Assembly (NCBI GenBank): GCA_902630355.1
Contig: CACOUL010000001.1
Span: forward strand, 1-64,000
From: Planctomycetaceae bacterium
Lineage (GTDB): Bacteria > Planctomycetota > Planctomycetia > Pirellulales > UBA7805
Direction: 5' to 3'
Length of the DNA stretch: 64,000 nt
The position numbers were made by a program, and so were the translations under genes. Below the pieces are notes generated by a model. It was given only the letters and a program-made list of their open reading frames with translations, did no database searches and had not been told where the DNA came from. Of this stretch, positions 57,014 through 64,000 are shown in pieces. Position 1 is the first letter of the stretch, and each line of letters starts with the position of its first letter.

Positions 57014-58360
57014 CTATTGAGCGGCATTGAAGTTCGACCGCTTCTCTCGAAGCAGGAAATAGAGCATGCTGCCCACAAAGAGAACCATGCCAACCACGGC
57101 CATCAGATAGCTGAAATCGATAAAAAACCCGAGCCTGTCCGCACCTGACTCCTGATCAACCCGATAAAATACATCGCGGTAGATTTGGACCGCAACCGAA
57201 CCGGTGTAGCCAAGCGCATCCATAATATAGATCGCAAAGACTGCGGTCCCGACCACGTGACTCTGGGCCATCAACCGGTCAAAAAGGACGGAGCCGTAAG
57301 GCACATACGCTAAATAAGCACCCAACCCCACGCAAGTCATCCACCAAAACCCACTGATTTTTTCTTGCTCAAGCAACCACGTACTACCCCCGAGAATCGC
57401 AACGCCGGTGATCATGATGCCATACGTCCCAATCAGACCCGCCCGATTATTACGAATCAAAAACAAGAGACCCAAAGGAACGAGCACACCGAACGCGACA
57501 ATCGTTTCGGCCTGAGAAATAATCGCCTTATTGCTCTCGTAAGAATAGTTGAGTGAAGAGAACATCTCGACCTGATAATTATCGCGATAGTCGCGGTACG
57601 CGGTAAGAAAGAAATAGGCAACCACCAGCATCAGCAAACCCCAAAAAAACTGCCGGACAAAACCGACGCGTTCGCGCGCATCCATCGGCTCTCGATGCGT
57701 TCGGGCTCGCTCATCCGCTGCTGAGGGCGGCGGCATCTGATTGAGCAACCAAACCGCCGCAAAGAAGGGAAGCAAAAAAAGCAGGCCGACGATTGCCGGC
57801 ATCCAGCCTTCACTCACGCACCACGCCTCCATGACATGTCGCCCCACATCCTTCACTACCCCGCTGGCGAGGATAAACGAACAACTCAAGCCCGCGAGCA
57901 ACACCTCCGAAACCGCGCGGCCTTCGAGATACCACACGACTAACCCCCACACCATTCCGAGTGGCAGTCCGGAAAGAAAGATAAAAAACACCTTGAACGT
58001 ATCCGGCACCAAACCGTAACCTACCAGGGCTACGAGTGCCAGAAGAATAGTGACCACCAGATAGGTTGCCCGCCTTGTGGGCGTCACCTCACTGCAAAGT
58101 TTGATGCCGATATATTTACTGAGTGCATAGCCGATAATCTGACTGATCACGAGCGCCGTCTTCAACTCGATTCCCGTAGAGAGAAATTCCAGCGGTTCAC
58201 CCGAACCGTCCCGGAATGTGGCGGCGGAGAACGGTTTGCGAAATGCGTACATGCAAAAGTACGTAGAAAACGCGGCGACAATCCCGTAGACCGCCAGAAC
58301 CCACGCCGGCGATCGCGCGAGCCGTGCACGGAGGGGTGAAAGCATGCTTATTTCATTCAT
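57014..58360 (-). CDS. DUF5690-family membrane transporter
   Basis: The 448-residue protein has twelve hydrophobic segments and the DUF5690/MFS opening YFCMYAFRKPFSAATF near residue 35, followed by QIIGYALSKYIGIK. GMVWGLVVWYLEGR is the next conserved block. These proteins are MFS-like with unknown cargo. It lies 26 bases after the cytochrome/WD40 gene on the same strand. Confidence 0.87.
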   Translation of the reverse strand: MNEISMLSPLRARLARSPAWVLAVYGIVAAFSTYFCMYAFRKPFSAATFRDGSGEPLEFLSTGIELKTALVISQIIGYALSKYIGIKLCSEVTPTRRATYLVVTILLALVALVGYGLVPDTFKVFFIFLSGLPLGMVWGLVVWYLEGRAVSEVLLAGLSCSFILASGVVKDVGRHVMEAWCVSEGWMPAIVGLLFLLPFFAAVWLLNQMPPPSAADERARTHREPMDARERVGFVRQFFWGLLMLVVAYFFLTAYRDYRDNYQVEMFSSLNYSYESNKAIISQAETIVAFGVLVPLGLLFLIRNNRAGLIGTYGIMITGVAILGGSTWLLEQEKISGFWWMTCVGLGAYLAYVPYGSVLFDRLMAQSHVVGTAVFAIYIMDALGYTGSVAVQIYRDVFYRVDQESGADRLGFFIDFSYLMAVVGMVLFVGSMLYFLLREKRSNFNAAQ

Positions 58361-58386
58361 GTTCTACTGGCGAAGGCTTACTTCGA

Positions 58387-60300
58387 TCACTCCCCCTCAC
58401 GAAGTGCTTCGTAAGCGATTGAAAAGGCTGACTCCTCAACCAGTGCAGCGAGTTGAATTAATACGCGCTTCGCCTCCTGCTTGTTTTTAGATAGAAGCGC
58501 CTCAGCCTGCTGAAGCACGACCTCCCTCTGCTTTTTCTTCACAAGAAGCTCATCATAAAGCGAATTCAAATCGTCGTGTCGACGATTTTGTTCGTCGAGT
58601 ACCTCTTCCTCATGCCGCAGCGCCATCCGAGCGAGCTTGCGCTTGATAAGCACGCGTGACTGTTGTGAATTTGCTGTACCGACCTCCGCGGTAAAACGCC
58701 GCACTTTACGCTTCAGATCGAGAACCGTCTCCTGCGCCGATACAATCCGTCGATTCACCTGCTCAAGCTCTTCTGCCCACTCTGCCCGTTTATGGTTCAT
58801 CCTTTTAAGTTGGCCGATGACCTCATTGCGTTTCACTTCAATTTCCTTGCGCTGCTCAAGCAACTGCGCCTGCAGTGCGCGCTTATCGGTGATTCGTTCT
58901 TCAACCGACGTGGGGTTCAGCTCAATTTCGCCGCGGACTGCACCGGTGTCGGTATCCAGCACCACCACACGCCCCGAATAATCTCCGGCGATCATACCGC
59001 CCCCGGGACGACTGATTGCCAACGAAGTTGCCCTGGCCGCATACGGGGTATGTGCGCGGATCGATTTCCCCTCTGCGTTCCAGATCCGCACAAGATTGTC
59101 GCGCCCGGAAGTCACCCAACCATCGCCGAACGTTTCGTGCGCAACGACTCCCTCCGGATGGGCTTTGATCTTCTTTTCCTCCTGGCCGCCGTCAGCAGAC
59201 CAGATGCGAACAAATCCATCATCACCACTCGATGAGAGGGAATTTGAATCTTTGCTCCAACTCAACGAGTGGATCGGCTGTTTATGCCCTTTGAGCTGCT
59301 CGTACAATTCACCCGTCCACCCGTTCCAGAGAAAAAGTCCGCCCTGTCGGTCAGCGGAAGCGAGAAGTACCGCGTCGTCACTGAATTTGAGCGCGGTCAC
59401 CCAGTCGTTGTGCCCCTCCAACTTTGCGACCTGCTTACCTGAGGCGAGGTCGTAGAGAAGAATCTTCGATCCCGCAGCGGCCAGAGCGACGCGTTTATGG
59501 TCACTACTAATTGCGCATGCCCGCACCTCGTCGAGCCCCTCTCCGATCGACATAATTTTTTTACCCCCGGCGACATCCCAAAGTTCCACCCACCCCCGTG
59601 CGCCAGGATTTCCGCCACCAATCAACAACAAACTGCCGTCGTTACTGAACGCCATATCGCGCACATCGCCCGAGAAGGGAATACTGCCGAGGGATTCGAG
59701 CGTGTCAACGCGGTGAAACCACACCTGCCGAACCCCCGCAACCGCGACGAGTGGCGCGGTCGGACTTGCAGCAAGCGAAAGGGCCGCAGGGCGATTCGCC
59801 CCACGATACGCGGGGCGTTTCGGGAGCCGCGGTGGTAAAGAACCGTCCTCCGTCCCCGGCGATATCGGGGCAGGGACCGCACCGCCCGCGGCAGTATCGA
59901 TCACGTCAGCGCCGCCTTCCCCCGCCGACTGAGGGGCGCCGCTGGCAATCCACTGCTTAATCGCCGCCACTGACTCAGGCGCAATCATCGGCGTTTCCGG
60001 CGGCATGCTCGGCTGATCCAGATGAGCCACCAGTCGGTACAGAAGGCTCTCGTCGGGATCGCCCGGATCGACCACCGGGCCACTCGCGCCACCGGTCATC
60101 AGGCCATCGTACGACGCGAGATTCAAATCCCCCTCCGCATCGTCCTCATTGTGGCAGGCGATACATTCTGCGCGGAAAATAGGAAGAATATCGCCATCGT
60201 AGCTGACCACATCATCGCCTGACGCAGCTGCTGCCACCAACAGGATGCACCAGACTCTGAGGCTCCTTGCGATCACGTGTCGTTGTTTCTCGCCAGTCAT
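58387..60300 (-). CDS. PSCyt1-WD40 protein with C-terminal coiled coil
   Basis: The 637-residue protein has a signal segment, then a planctomycete cytochrome-like domain (PSCyt1) with C46-x-x-C49-H50 (CIACHNED) and a PSMPP motif near 97. Residues about 165-460 carry WD40 repeats (LEGHNDWVTALKFSDD, LKGHKQPIHSLSWS). The last 170 residues are a charged coiled coil (EQRKEIEVKRNEV, KRKLARMALR). PSCyt1 domains may bind haem, but that is unproven. It is downstream of the DUF1549/DUF1553 gene, 72 bases away, so the proteins likely act together in the periplasm. Confidence 0.9.
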   Translation of the reverse strand: MTGEKQRHVIARSLRVWCILLVAAAASGDDVVSYDGDILPIFRAECIACHNEDDAEGDLNLASYDGLMTGGASGPVVDPGDPDESLLYRLVAHLDQPSMPPETPMIAPESVAAIKQWIASGAPQSAGEGGADVIDTAAGGAVPAPISPGTEDGSLPPRLPKRPAYRGANRPAALSLAASPTAPLVAVAGVRQVWFHRVDTLESLGSIPFSGDVRDMAFSNDGSLLLIGGGNPGARGWVELWDVAGGKKIMSIGEGLDEVRACAISSDHKRVALAAAGSKILLYDLASGKQVAKLEGHNDWVTALKFSDDAVLLASADRQGGLFLWNGWTGELYEQLKGHKQPIHSLSWSKDSNSLSSSGDDGFVRIWSADGGQEEKKIKAHPEGVVAHETFGDGWVTSGRDNLVRIWNAEGKSIRAHTPYAARATSLAISRPGGGMIAGDYSGRVVVLDTDTGAVRGEIELNPTSVEERITDKRALQAQLLEQRKEIEVKRNEVIGQLKRMNHKRAEWAEELEQVNRRIVSAQETVLDLKRKVRRFTAEVGTANSQQSRVLIKRKLARMALRHEEEVLDEQNRRHDDLNSLYDELLVKKKQREVVLQQAEALLSKNKQEAKRVLIQLAALVEESAFSIAYEALREGE

Positions 60301-60372
60301 GATTTGTTTGCGTTCGTTGTTTCAGGCGGTCATGTGCCGGATAGCCGAATTCATTGCCACCCAACTCCCAAC

Positions 60373-62751
60373 TTAATGATTCATCGAAAACTCAGCGGAA
60401 TTGAGGATGGCCCAGAAAACATCATTGAGCCCCTCTTGTGGAGCTTTCTCGTCAATCAACGCGCGGATGGCGGTACGCTCCGCCGTCTTCGGCAGACGGG
60501 AAAGGGCACGAACATAAAGGGCATCAATCACACCATCCACCCCTTCGCCGGAAGACAGCATCCCCTCCACCACTTTTCCCGACGTGATCTTTCCCTGGAC
60601 CGAATCACCATTCACCAAGTGCAACGCTTGGGAGAGGGTTGGTTCATTTTTCGCCTCACAGGTACAAACTGTCGCTCTCGGGCTTCGGCCGAAGGTCTCG
60701 AGAAACGTGTTGGTGATCGCGGCATCGGAAAGTGAGACTGCACTGGTGCCCGCAGGTGTTTTTTCAAATTTGGTCTCCGCTTCGGTGACCTGCACGATGG
60801 CGTCGTGGAGTACCGCCGCCGGAAGGCGACGCAACCGCTGACCCGCAAAGAGCTCCAGTCCGGCTATGTCGCTTCGTATGGCTGATTGATATGTTCTCGA
60901 TTGGCAAATCTCTGCCATAAGCGCACGCATATCGTACCCATCTTCTCGGAGTCGGCGGGCGAGATAATCGAGCAACCGTGCGTTGGTCGGAGGATTGGAA
61001 ATACGGACATCATCCGGCTTATCGACGATGCCCCGATAGAACAACCACGACCAGAGCGTATTTGCCATATGCTTTGCAAAGTAAGGGTTTTCGTCGTCGA
61101 CAACCCATTCCGCCAGGACAGTTCTGCGGTCGCGATCCCCAACGCTGGGCGAATGCCCTCCGAGAAATCGCGGCGGCACTGCGCCTTTGGTCAGCGGATG
61201 CTTGATCTCACCCTCTCCTGTATCGTAAAGAATGATCTCACGCGGATCTTCGCCCGGCTTTTTACCTGTCTGGACTAAAAATGCCGCGAATCCATAGTAA
61301 TCGTCCATCGTCCAACGATCAAACGGATGATTGTGACACGAAGCGCACTGGAGTCGCATCCCCAAAAATATCTGCGCAATATTCTCCGCCTGTTTCGTTT
61401 TTTCCTTTTCAGTCTGAAAGAAATAGCCGGCTGGATTGTTGCGCGAGTCACCCCGAACCGATATTAAATCATGGACCCAACGATTGAGTGGCGTATTGTT
61501 CTGGATCTGACTGCGCAACCAGCCCGCATAGCGGTGTACGCCCGAACGACTGACCACCGTCCCGGAACGTATTTTCAGCACATCGCTCCAACGCATAGTA
61601 ACCGCATCGACGAACTCTTCTGATTGCAAATATTGCTCGATCAAGCGATCTCGCTTATCGCTGCTTGAGTCGCTGACAAAGTGTTCCCACTCTTCCTCGC
61701 TCGGCAACCTGCCGCGCAGGTCGAGCGATACACGACGAAGAAAGGTCTCGTCGTCACACTGCGGGGAGGGGCTGATTCGGCGCCGTCGTAGTTTCTCATC
61801 TACCAGTCGATCAATTTCACCAAGCGCCGGTTGAGGTTGCCACGCTTCGGTTGCTTCGTCATCCACAACCACCGCCGCCTGGCCAGCCAGGAGAGTGTCG
61901 AACCGCGCCGTGACGTAAGCTTCGCCGGCACCGTTTGCCTGGAGCGACCCATCGTGGTCGACCTGTGCGATATCGCCATTGGTGGTATTGAATTCCGCAA
62001 GATGGGTAACGTCGCGGCGGCTTCCATCTTCGTACCCTGCGATCGCAACGATTCGATGCGAGGCGCCCACGCCGAGAGTCAGTTGGGCGGGGTAAAGAGC
62101 CAAACGGTCCACTCGCGGGGGCTTTGTTTCGTCGTCAAGTGCGCCCTGCCTAATCCACTCCGCGAGCGTTCTGTATTCTACGCTTCCGGGTTTAACGCGA
62201 CTCCCACCGGTATGTGGTACTGCACCAATGGCTTTTTTCAAAAGTAGACTTTCTTCCGGCAAACTTTTATTGACTCTCCGTCCGACCCATTGCCGGGTGA
62301 TGACCTGATAATCGCCGGTTGGATCATATCCGAAGAGGGAGAGCCCGAATCCGTCCTGACCGGAGGCCGCTCCGTGGCATGCACCACTGTTACATCCCGA
62401 CTTCGTGAGCACCGGAATCACGTCGTTTCGAAAACTAATTTGCTTCTCGGTCGGCAGTCGCTGGACCCGCAGAGGTATCGATAGAGACTGATCTCCTCTC
62501 CCGACAATCAAGCGTGTTTCACCGGGCTTCATCGGATAAACCGTTAGACCGTCAATGCGCGCGACCTGCTCGTTCTCTATTTGCAATTCGCATTCACTTG
62601 TCACGTCGTAGTCCCGATCGCCCCTCGACTCCGTGGCCACAATCGATGCAGGATGTCCGTCGAGCACCACCTCCTCCGGAACCACCGAGAAACCATTCGG
62701 CATCGCCGTGGCAACGAGTACGACCAGCGGAAAACACGTGGCGTGGATCAT
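60373..62751 (-). CDS. DUF1549/DUF1553 planctomycete cytochrome-type protein
   Basis: The 792-residue protein has a signal peptide and an N-terminal beta domain, then the PSCyt-like motif GCNSGACHG with C120 and C125-H126, an atypical C-x4-C-H haem-like motif. A second Ig-like (BIG2) region follows at about 220-310, then DUF1549 (LRRVSLDLRGRLPSEEEW) and DUF1553 at about 540-790 (HPFDRWTMDDYYGFAAF, LAEWVVDDENPYFAKHMANT). LQCASCHNHPFDRW near 470 is a second CxxCH. Function is unknown, though the family is abundant in planctomycetes. Its start overlaps the upstream stop by four bases. Confidence 0.93.
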   Translation of the reverse strand: MIHATCFPLVVLVATAMPNGFSVVPEEVVLDGHPASIVATESRGDRDYDVTSECELQIENEQVARIDGLTVYPMKPGETRLIVGRGDQSLSIPLRVQRLPTEKQISFRNDVIPVLTKSGCNSGACHGAASGQDGFGLSLFGYDPTGDYQVITRQWVGRRVNKSLPEESLLLKKAIGAVPHTGGSRVKPGSVEYRTLAEWIRQGALDDETKPPRVDRLALYPAQLTLGVGASHRIVAIAGYEDGSRRDVTHLAEFNTTNGDIAQVDHDGSLQANGAGEAYVTARFDTLLAGQAAVVVDDEATEAWQPQPALGEIDRLVDEKLRRRRISPSPQCDDETFLRRVSLDLRGRLPSEEEWEHFVSDSSSDKRDRLIEQYLQSEEFVDAVTMRWSDVLKIRSGTVVSRSGVHRYAGWLRSQIQNNTPLNRWVHDLISVRGDSRNNPAGYFFQTEKEKTKQAENIAQIFLGMRLQCASCHNHPFDRWTMDDYYGFAAFLVQTGKKPGEDPREIILYDTGEGEIKHPLTKGAVPPRFLGGHSPSVGDRDRRTVLAEWVVDDENPYFAKHMANTLWSWLFYRGIVDKPDDVRISNPPTNARLLDYLARRLREDGYDMRALMAEICQSRTYQSAIRSDIAGLELFAGQRLRRLPAAVLHDAIVQVTEAETKFEKTPAGTSAVSLSDAAITNTFLETFGRSPRATVCTCEAKNEPTLSQALHLVNGDSVQGKITSGKVVEGMLSSGEGVDGVIDALYVRALSRLPKTAERTAIRALIDEKAPQEGLNDVFWAILNSAEFSMNH

Positions 62752-64000
62752 GGCCTTCCATTCCCCTTTTCGCGGCGCTTGCGCGCCTCGGAACGAAGAC
62801 GCTCCAACCGGGTCAGGGCATCTGCATTTTGAGCTACCTGAGAATCCTCGGCATCCGGCTCGCTCCCTGAAGTGATCGTCAGCGTCACCGCATCACCCTT
62901 GGAGGTAATCTGTTCTCCACCCACGGGGACATGCAACCGTAACCCAATCCCCCGATAGGCATCGGGTGCCACCGCATTGTCGACCGACAGCGGAATTGAT
63001 ACCTGCTCGTCTCCGGAACGAAACGTGCCGCCCTCGCTGCGAACTCCTTCGGGCAACCCGGTGAGTTCTACTGTGGCTTCACCTTCAAACGGCTCCAGGC
63101 CGACGACCTTGCCCGCGAGCGTCGCCTTTCCACCAACCGAAAGTTCAGTATCAGCAATCGCAACTTGAGCGTAGCCCTTGCGGACATTCAAAGGCACCAT
63201 TTGGGTCGAAGCCCACATCCAATTATTTTCCTGACCTGCGACCCCCATGACGTAAAGCTGCCAATCGCGCGGAGTGATCATCGGATGGGCCGTGAGCTTA
63301 AAGGTCGCTTCCGCCTCACCCGGCGGAATCACCTCTCCGGAACTCGTTGTGATGCCCGGGGGAAGAAACGGCATGGTCAGGCGAATCTCCTCATCAAATC
63401 CCTTGTCTCGCACTGCGCGCACCGTAAGCTCCCATTCACCGTTTCGAACAATCGGACCTTCCGGCGGGATCGCCTCCAACCGGAAGGGAAGTTGATCGAC
63501 GACCGCAATCGGTACGCGATCGGCAATCCGTGTCTTCAACAAGGTGTTTCCCGGATTGGCACGCAGTAAATCAGCAAAGTGATAGTAGCCTCCGCGAATA
63601 TTCGTTCCTTCATCCTCGGGGCGTCCTACCATTTCGAAGAGACCTCCGGTCAGTGGCGCATCGTCAGCAGCAGTAAACACCACAGGAAAGGCAGTGGTCC
63701 CGGCGGGTATCGTTTGCGTCTCGAGCGTAACCCCCTCTGGAAGCTGAGGAATCTCCAAGGCCATACGACCATTAAAATCTCGCGTACGAATGCGCACCAA
63801 CGCTGCAAAGCGGTTGCCCCGGCCGACAAATATCTGTTGGCGGTATTGTCCGTACAACTCATTGGGATCCTGCACGCGCGGCAGCCGCACGATCAACCAC
63901 GGATTCACTGTGGAACACTCAAGGCGATAAACATGCAGTGGACTCCCGGCGCCGAGTCGGTCGCGTATTTCGACATAGTAGGTGCCATCGCTCGGAACTT
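62748..64000 (-). CDS. Secreted protein, C-terminal part (5' end beyond window)
   Basis: The frame is open to the right edge; the GTG at 63908 is not the true start because coding continues upstream with DGTYYVEIRDRLG and SPLHVYRLE, a pre-peptidase-C-terminal (PPC)-like domain. At least 416 residues are present, mostly beta sandwiches with GVTLETQTIPAGTT and GVRSEGGTFRSGDEQ. The end is charged (RLRSEARKRREKG). Its stop overlaps the DUF1549 start by four bases (ATGA on the minus strand), so it leads a three-gene operon with the two cytochrome-type genes. Confidence 0.85.
   Translation of the reverse strand, partial: VPSDGTYYVEIRDRLGAGSPLHVYRLECSTVNPWLIVRLPRVQDPNELYGQYRQQIFVGRGNRFAALVRIRTRDFNGRMALEIPQLPEGVTLETQTIPAGTTAFPVVFTAADDAPLTGGLFEMVGRPEDEGTNIRGGYYHFADLLRANPGNTLLKTRIADRVPIAVVDQLPFRLEAIPPEGPIVRNGEWELTVRAVRDKGFDEEIRLTMPFLPPGITTSSGEVIPPGEAEATFKLTAHPMITPRDWQLYVMGVAGQENNWMWASTQMVPLNVRKGYAQVAIADTELSVGGKATLAGKVVGLEPFEGEATVELTGLPEGVRSEGGTFRSGDEQVSIPLSVDNAVAPDAYRGIGLRLHVPVGGEQITSKGDAVTLTITSGSEPDAEDSQVAQNADALTRLERLRSEARKRREKGNGRP

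Overview
The window looks like a planctomycete chromosome segment. The evidence is a set of family-level hallmarks: a DUF1549/DUF1553 protein with planctomycete cytochrome motifs (60373-62751), a PSCyt1/WD40 protein (58387-60300), a giant secreted protein whose N-terminus carries the LEPRRLLA-type motif of planctomycete exported proteins, Tat-exported Gfo/Idh/MocA, ceramidase-like and dimethylformamidase-like proteins, an FHA/Hanks kinase, and two proteins with PEP-CTERM-type tails. Genus cannot be read from this; a marine or biofilm heterotroph is an inference. No rRNA, tRNA, CRISPR array, prophage or insertion sequence was seen.

1-20 kb, alpha-glucan region. A minus-strand gene fills 1-10845 and runs off the left edge (at least 3,615 codons). 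It carries two complete GH13 amylase modules, two dockerin-like segments, four cadherin-like repeats, an alpha/beta-hydrolase module and a Calx-beta-like segment. Divergent from it is a plus-strand run at 11125-18923: a membrane protein with a J-domain-like N-terminus and a CBM48-type glucan-binding domain, an exported GH13 enzyme, a solute-binding lipoprotein fused to a MalF-type permease, a MalG-type permease and a MalK-type ATPase. Together they look like an extracellular starch/glycogen degradation and maltodextrin import locus. The binding-protein/permease fusion is itself interrupted by a diverged second copy of its linker and first permease membrane segment. A PqiA-like membrane protein and a hypothetical protein follow.

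20-34 kb, mixed housekeeping and oxidative metabolism: PIN-PhoH ATPase, neutral-ceramidase-like enzyme, succinate-semialdehyde-type dehydrogenase, HtrA/DegP protease, Gfo/Idh/MocA oxidoreductase, DUF3050 protein, D-2-hydroxyacid dehydrogenase, MalY/PatB-type C-S lyase, class V aminotransferase, a small conserved protein and a PolB-like 3'-5' exonuclease.

34-46 kb: FHA-Ser/Thr kinase, secreted fasciclin-domain protein with a clear promoter and terminator, a secreted protein of unknown function, a GGCT-like protein, an M23-like PEP-CTERM protein, a heparinase II/III-type lyase, a methyltransferase, a DUF5009 acyltransferase, a Baeyer-Villiger monooxygenase, a membrane-anchored ABM protein, a small PEP-CTERM protein and csrA.

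46-53 kb, a probable lysine-degradation cluster: saccharopine-dehydrogenase-like protein, ALDH7 (aminoadipate semialdehyde dehydrogenase type), an APC amino-acid permease, a 2-oxoadipate dioxygenase/decarboxylase (DUF1338/HglS) and a glutamate-dehydrogenase-family enzyme.

53-64 kb, all on the minus strand: MFS transporter, DMFase-like Tat protein with a LamG domain, DUF5690 transporter, PSCyt1/WD40/coiled-coil protein, DUF1549/DUF1553 protein, and the C-terminal part of a secreted protein cut by the right edge.
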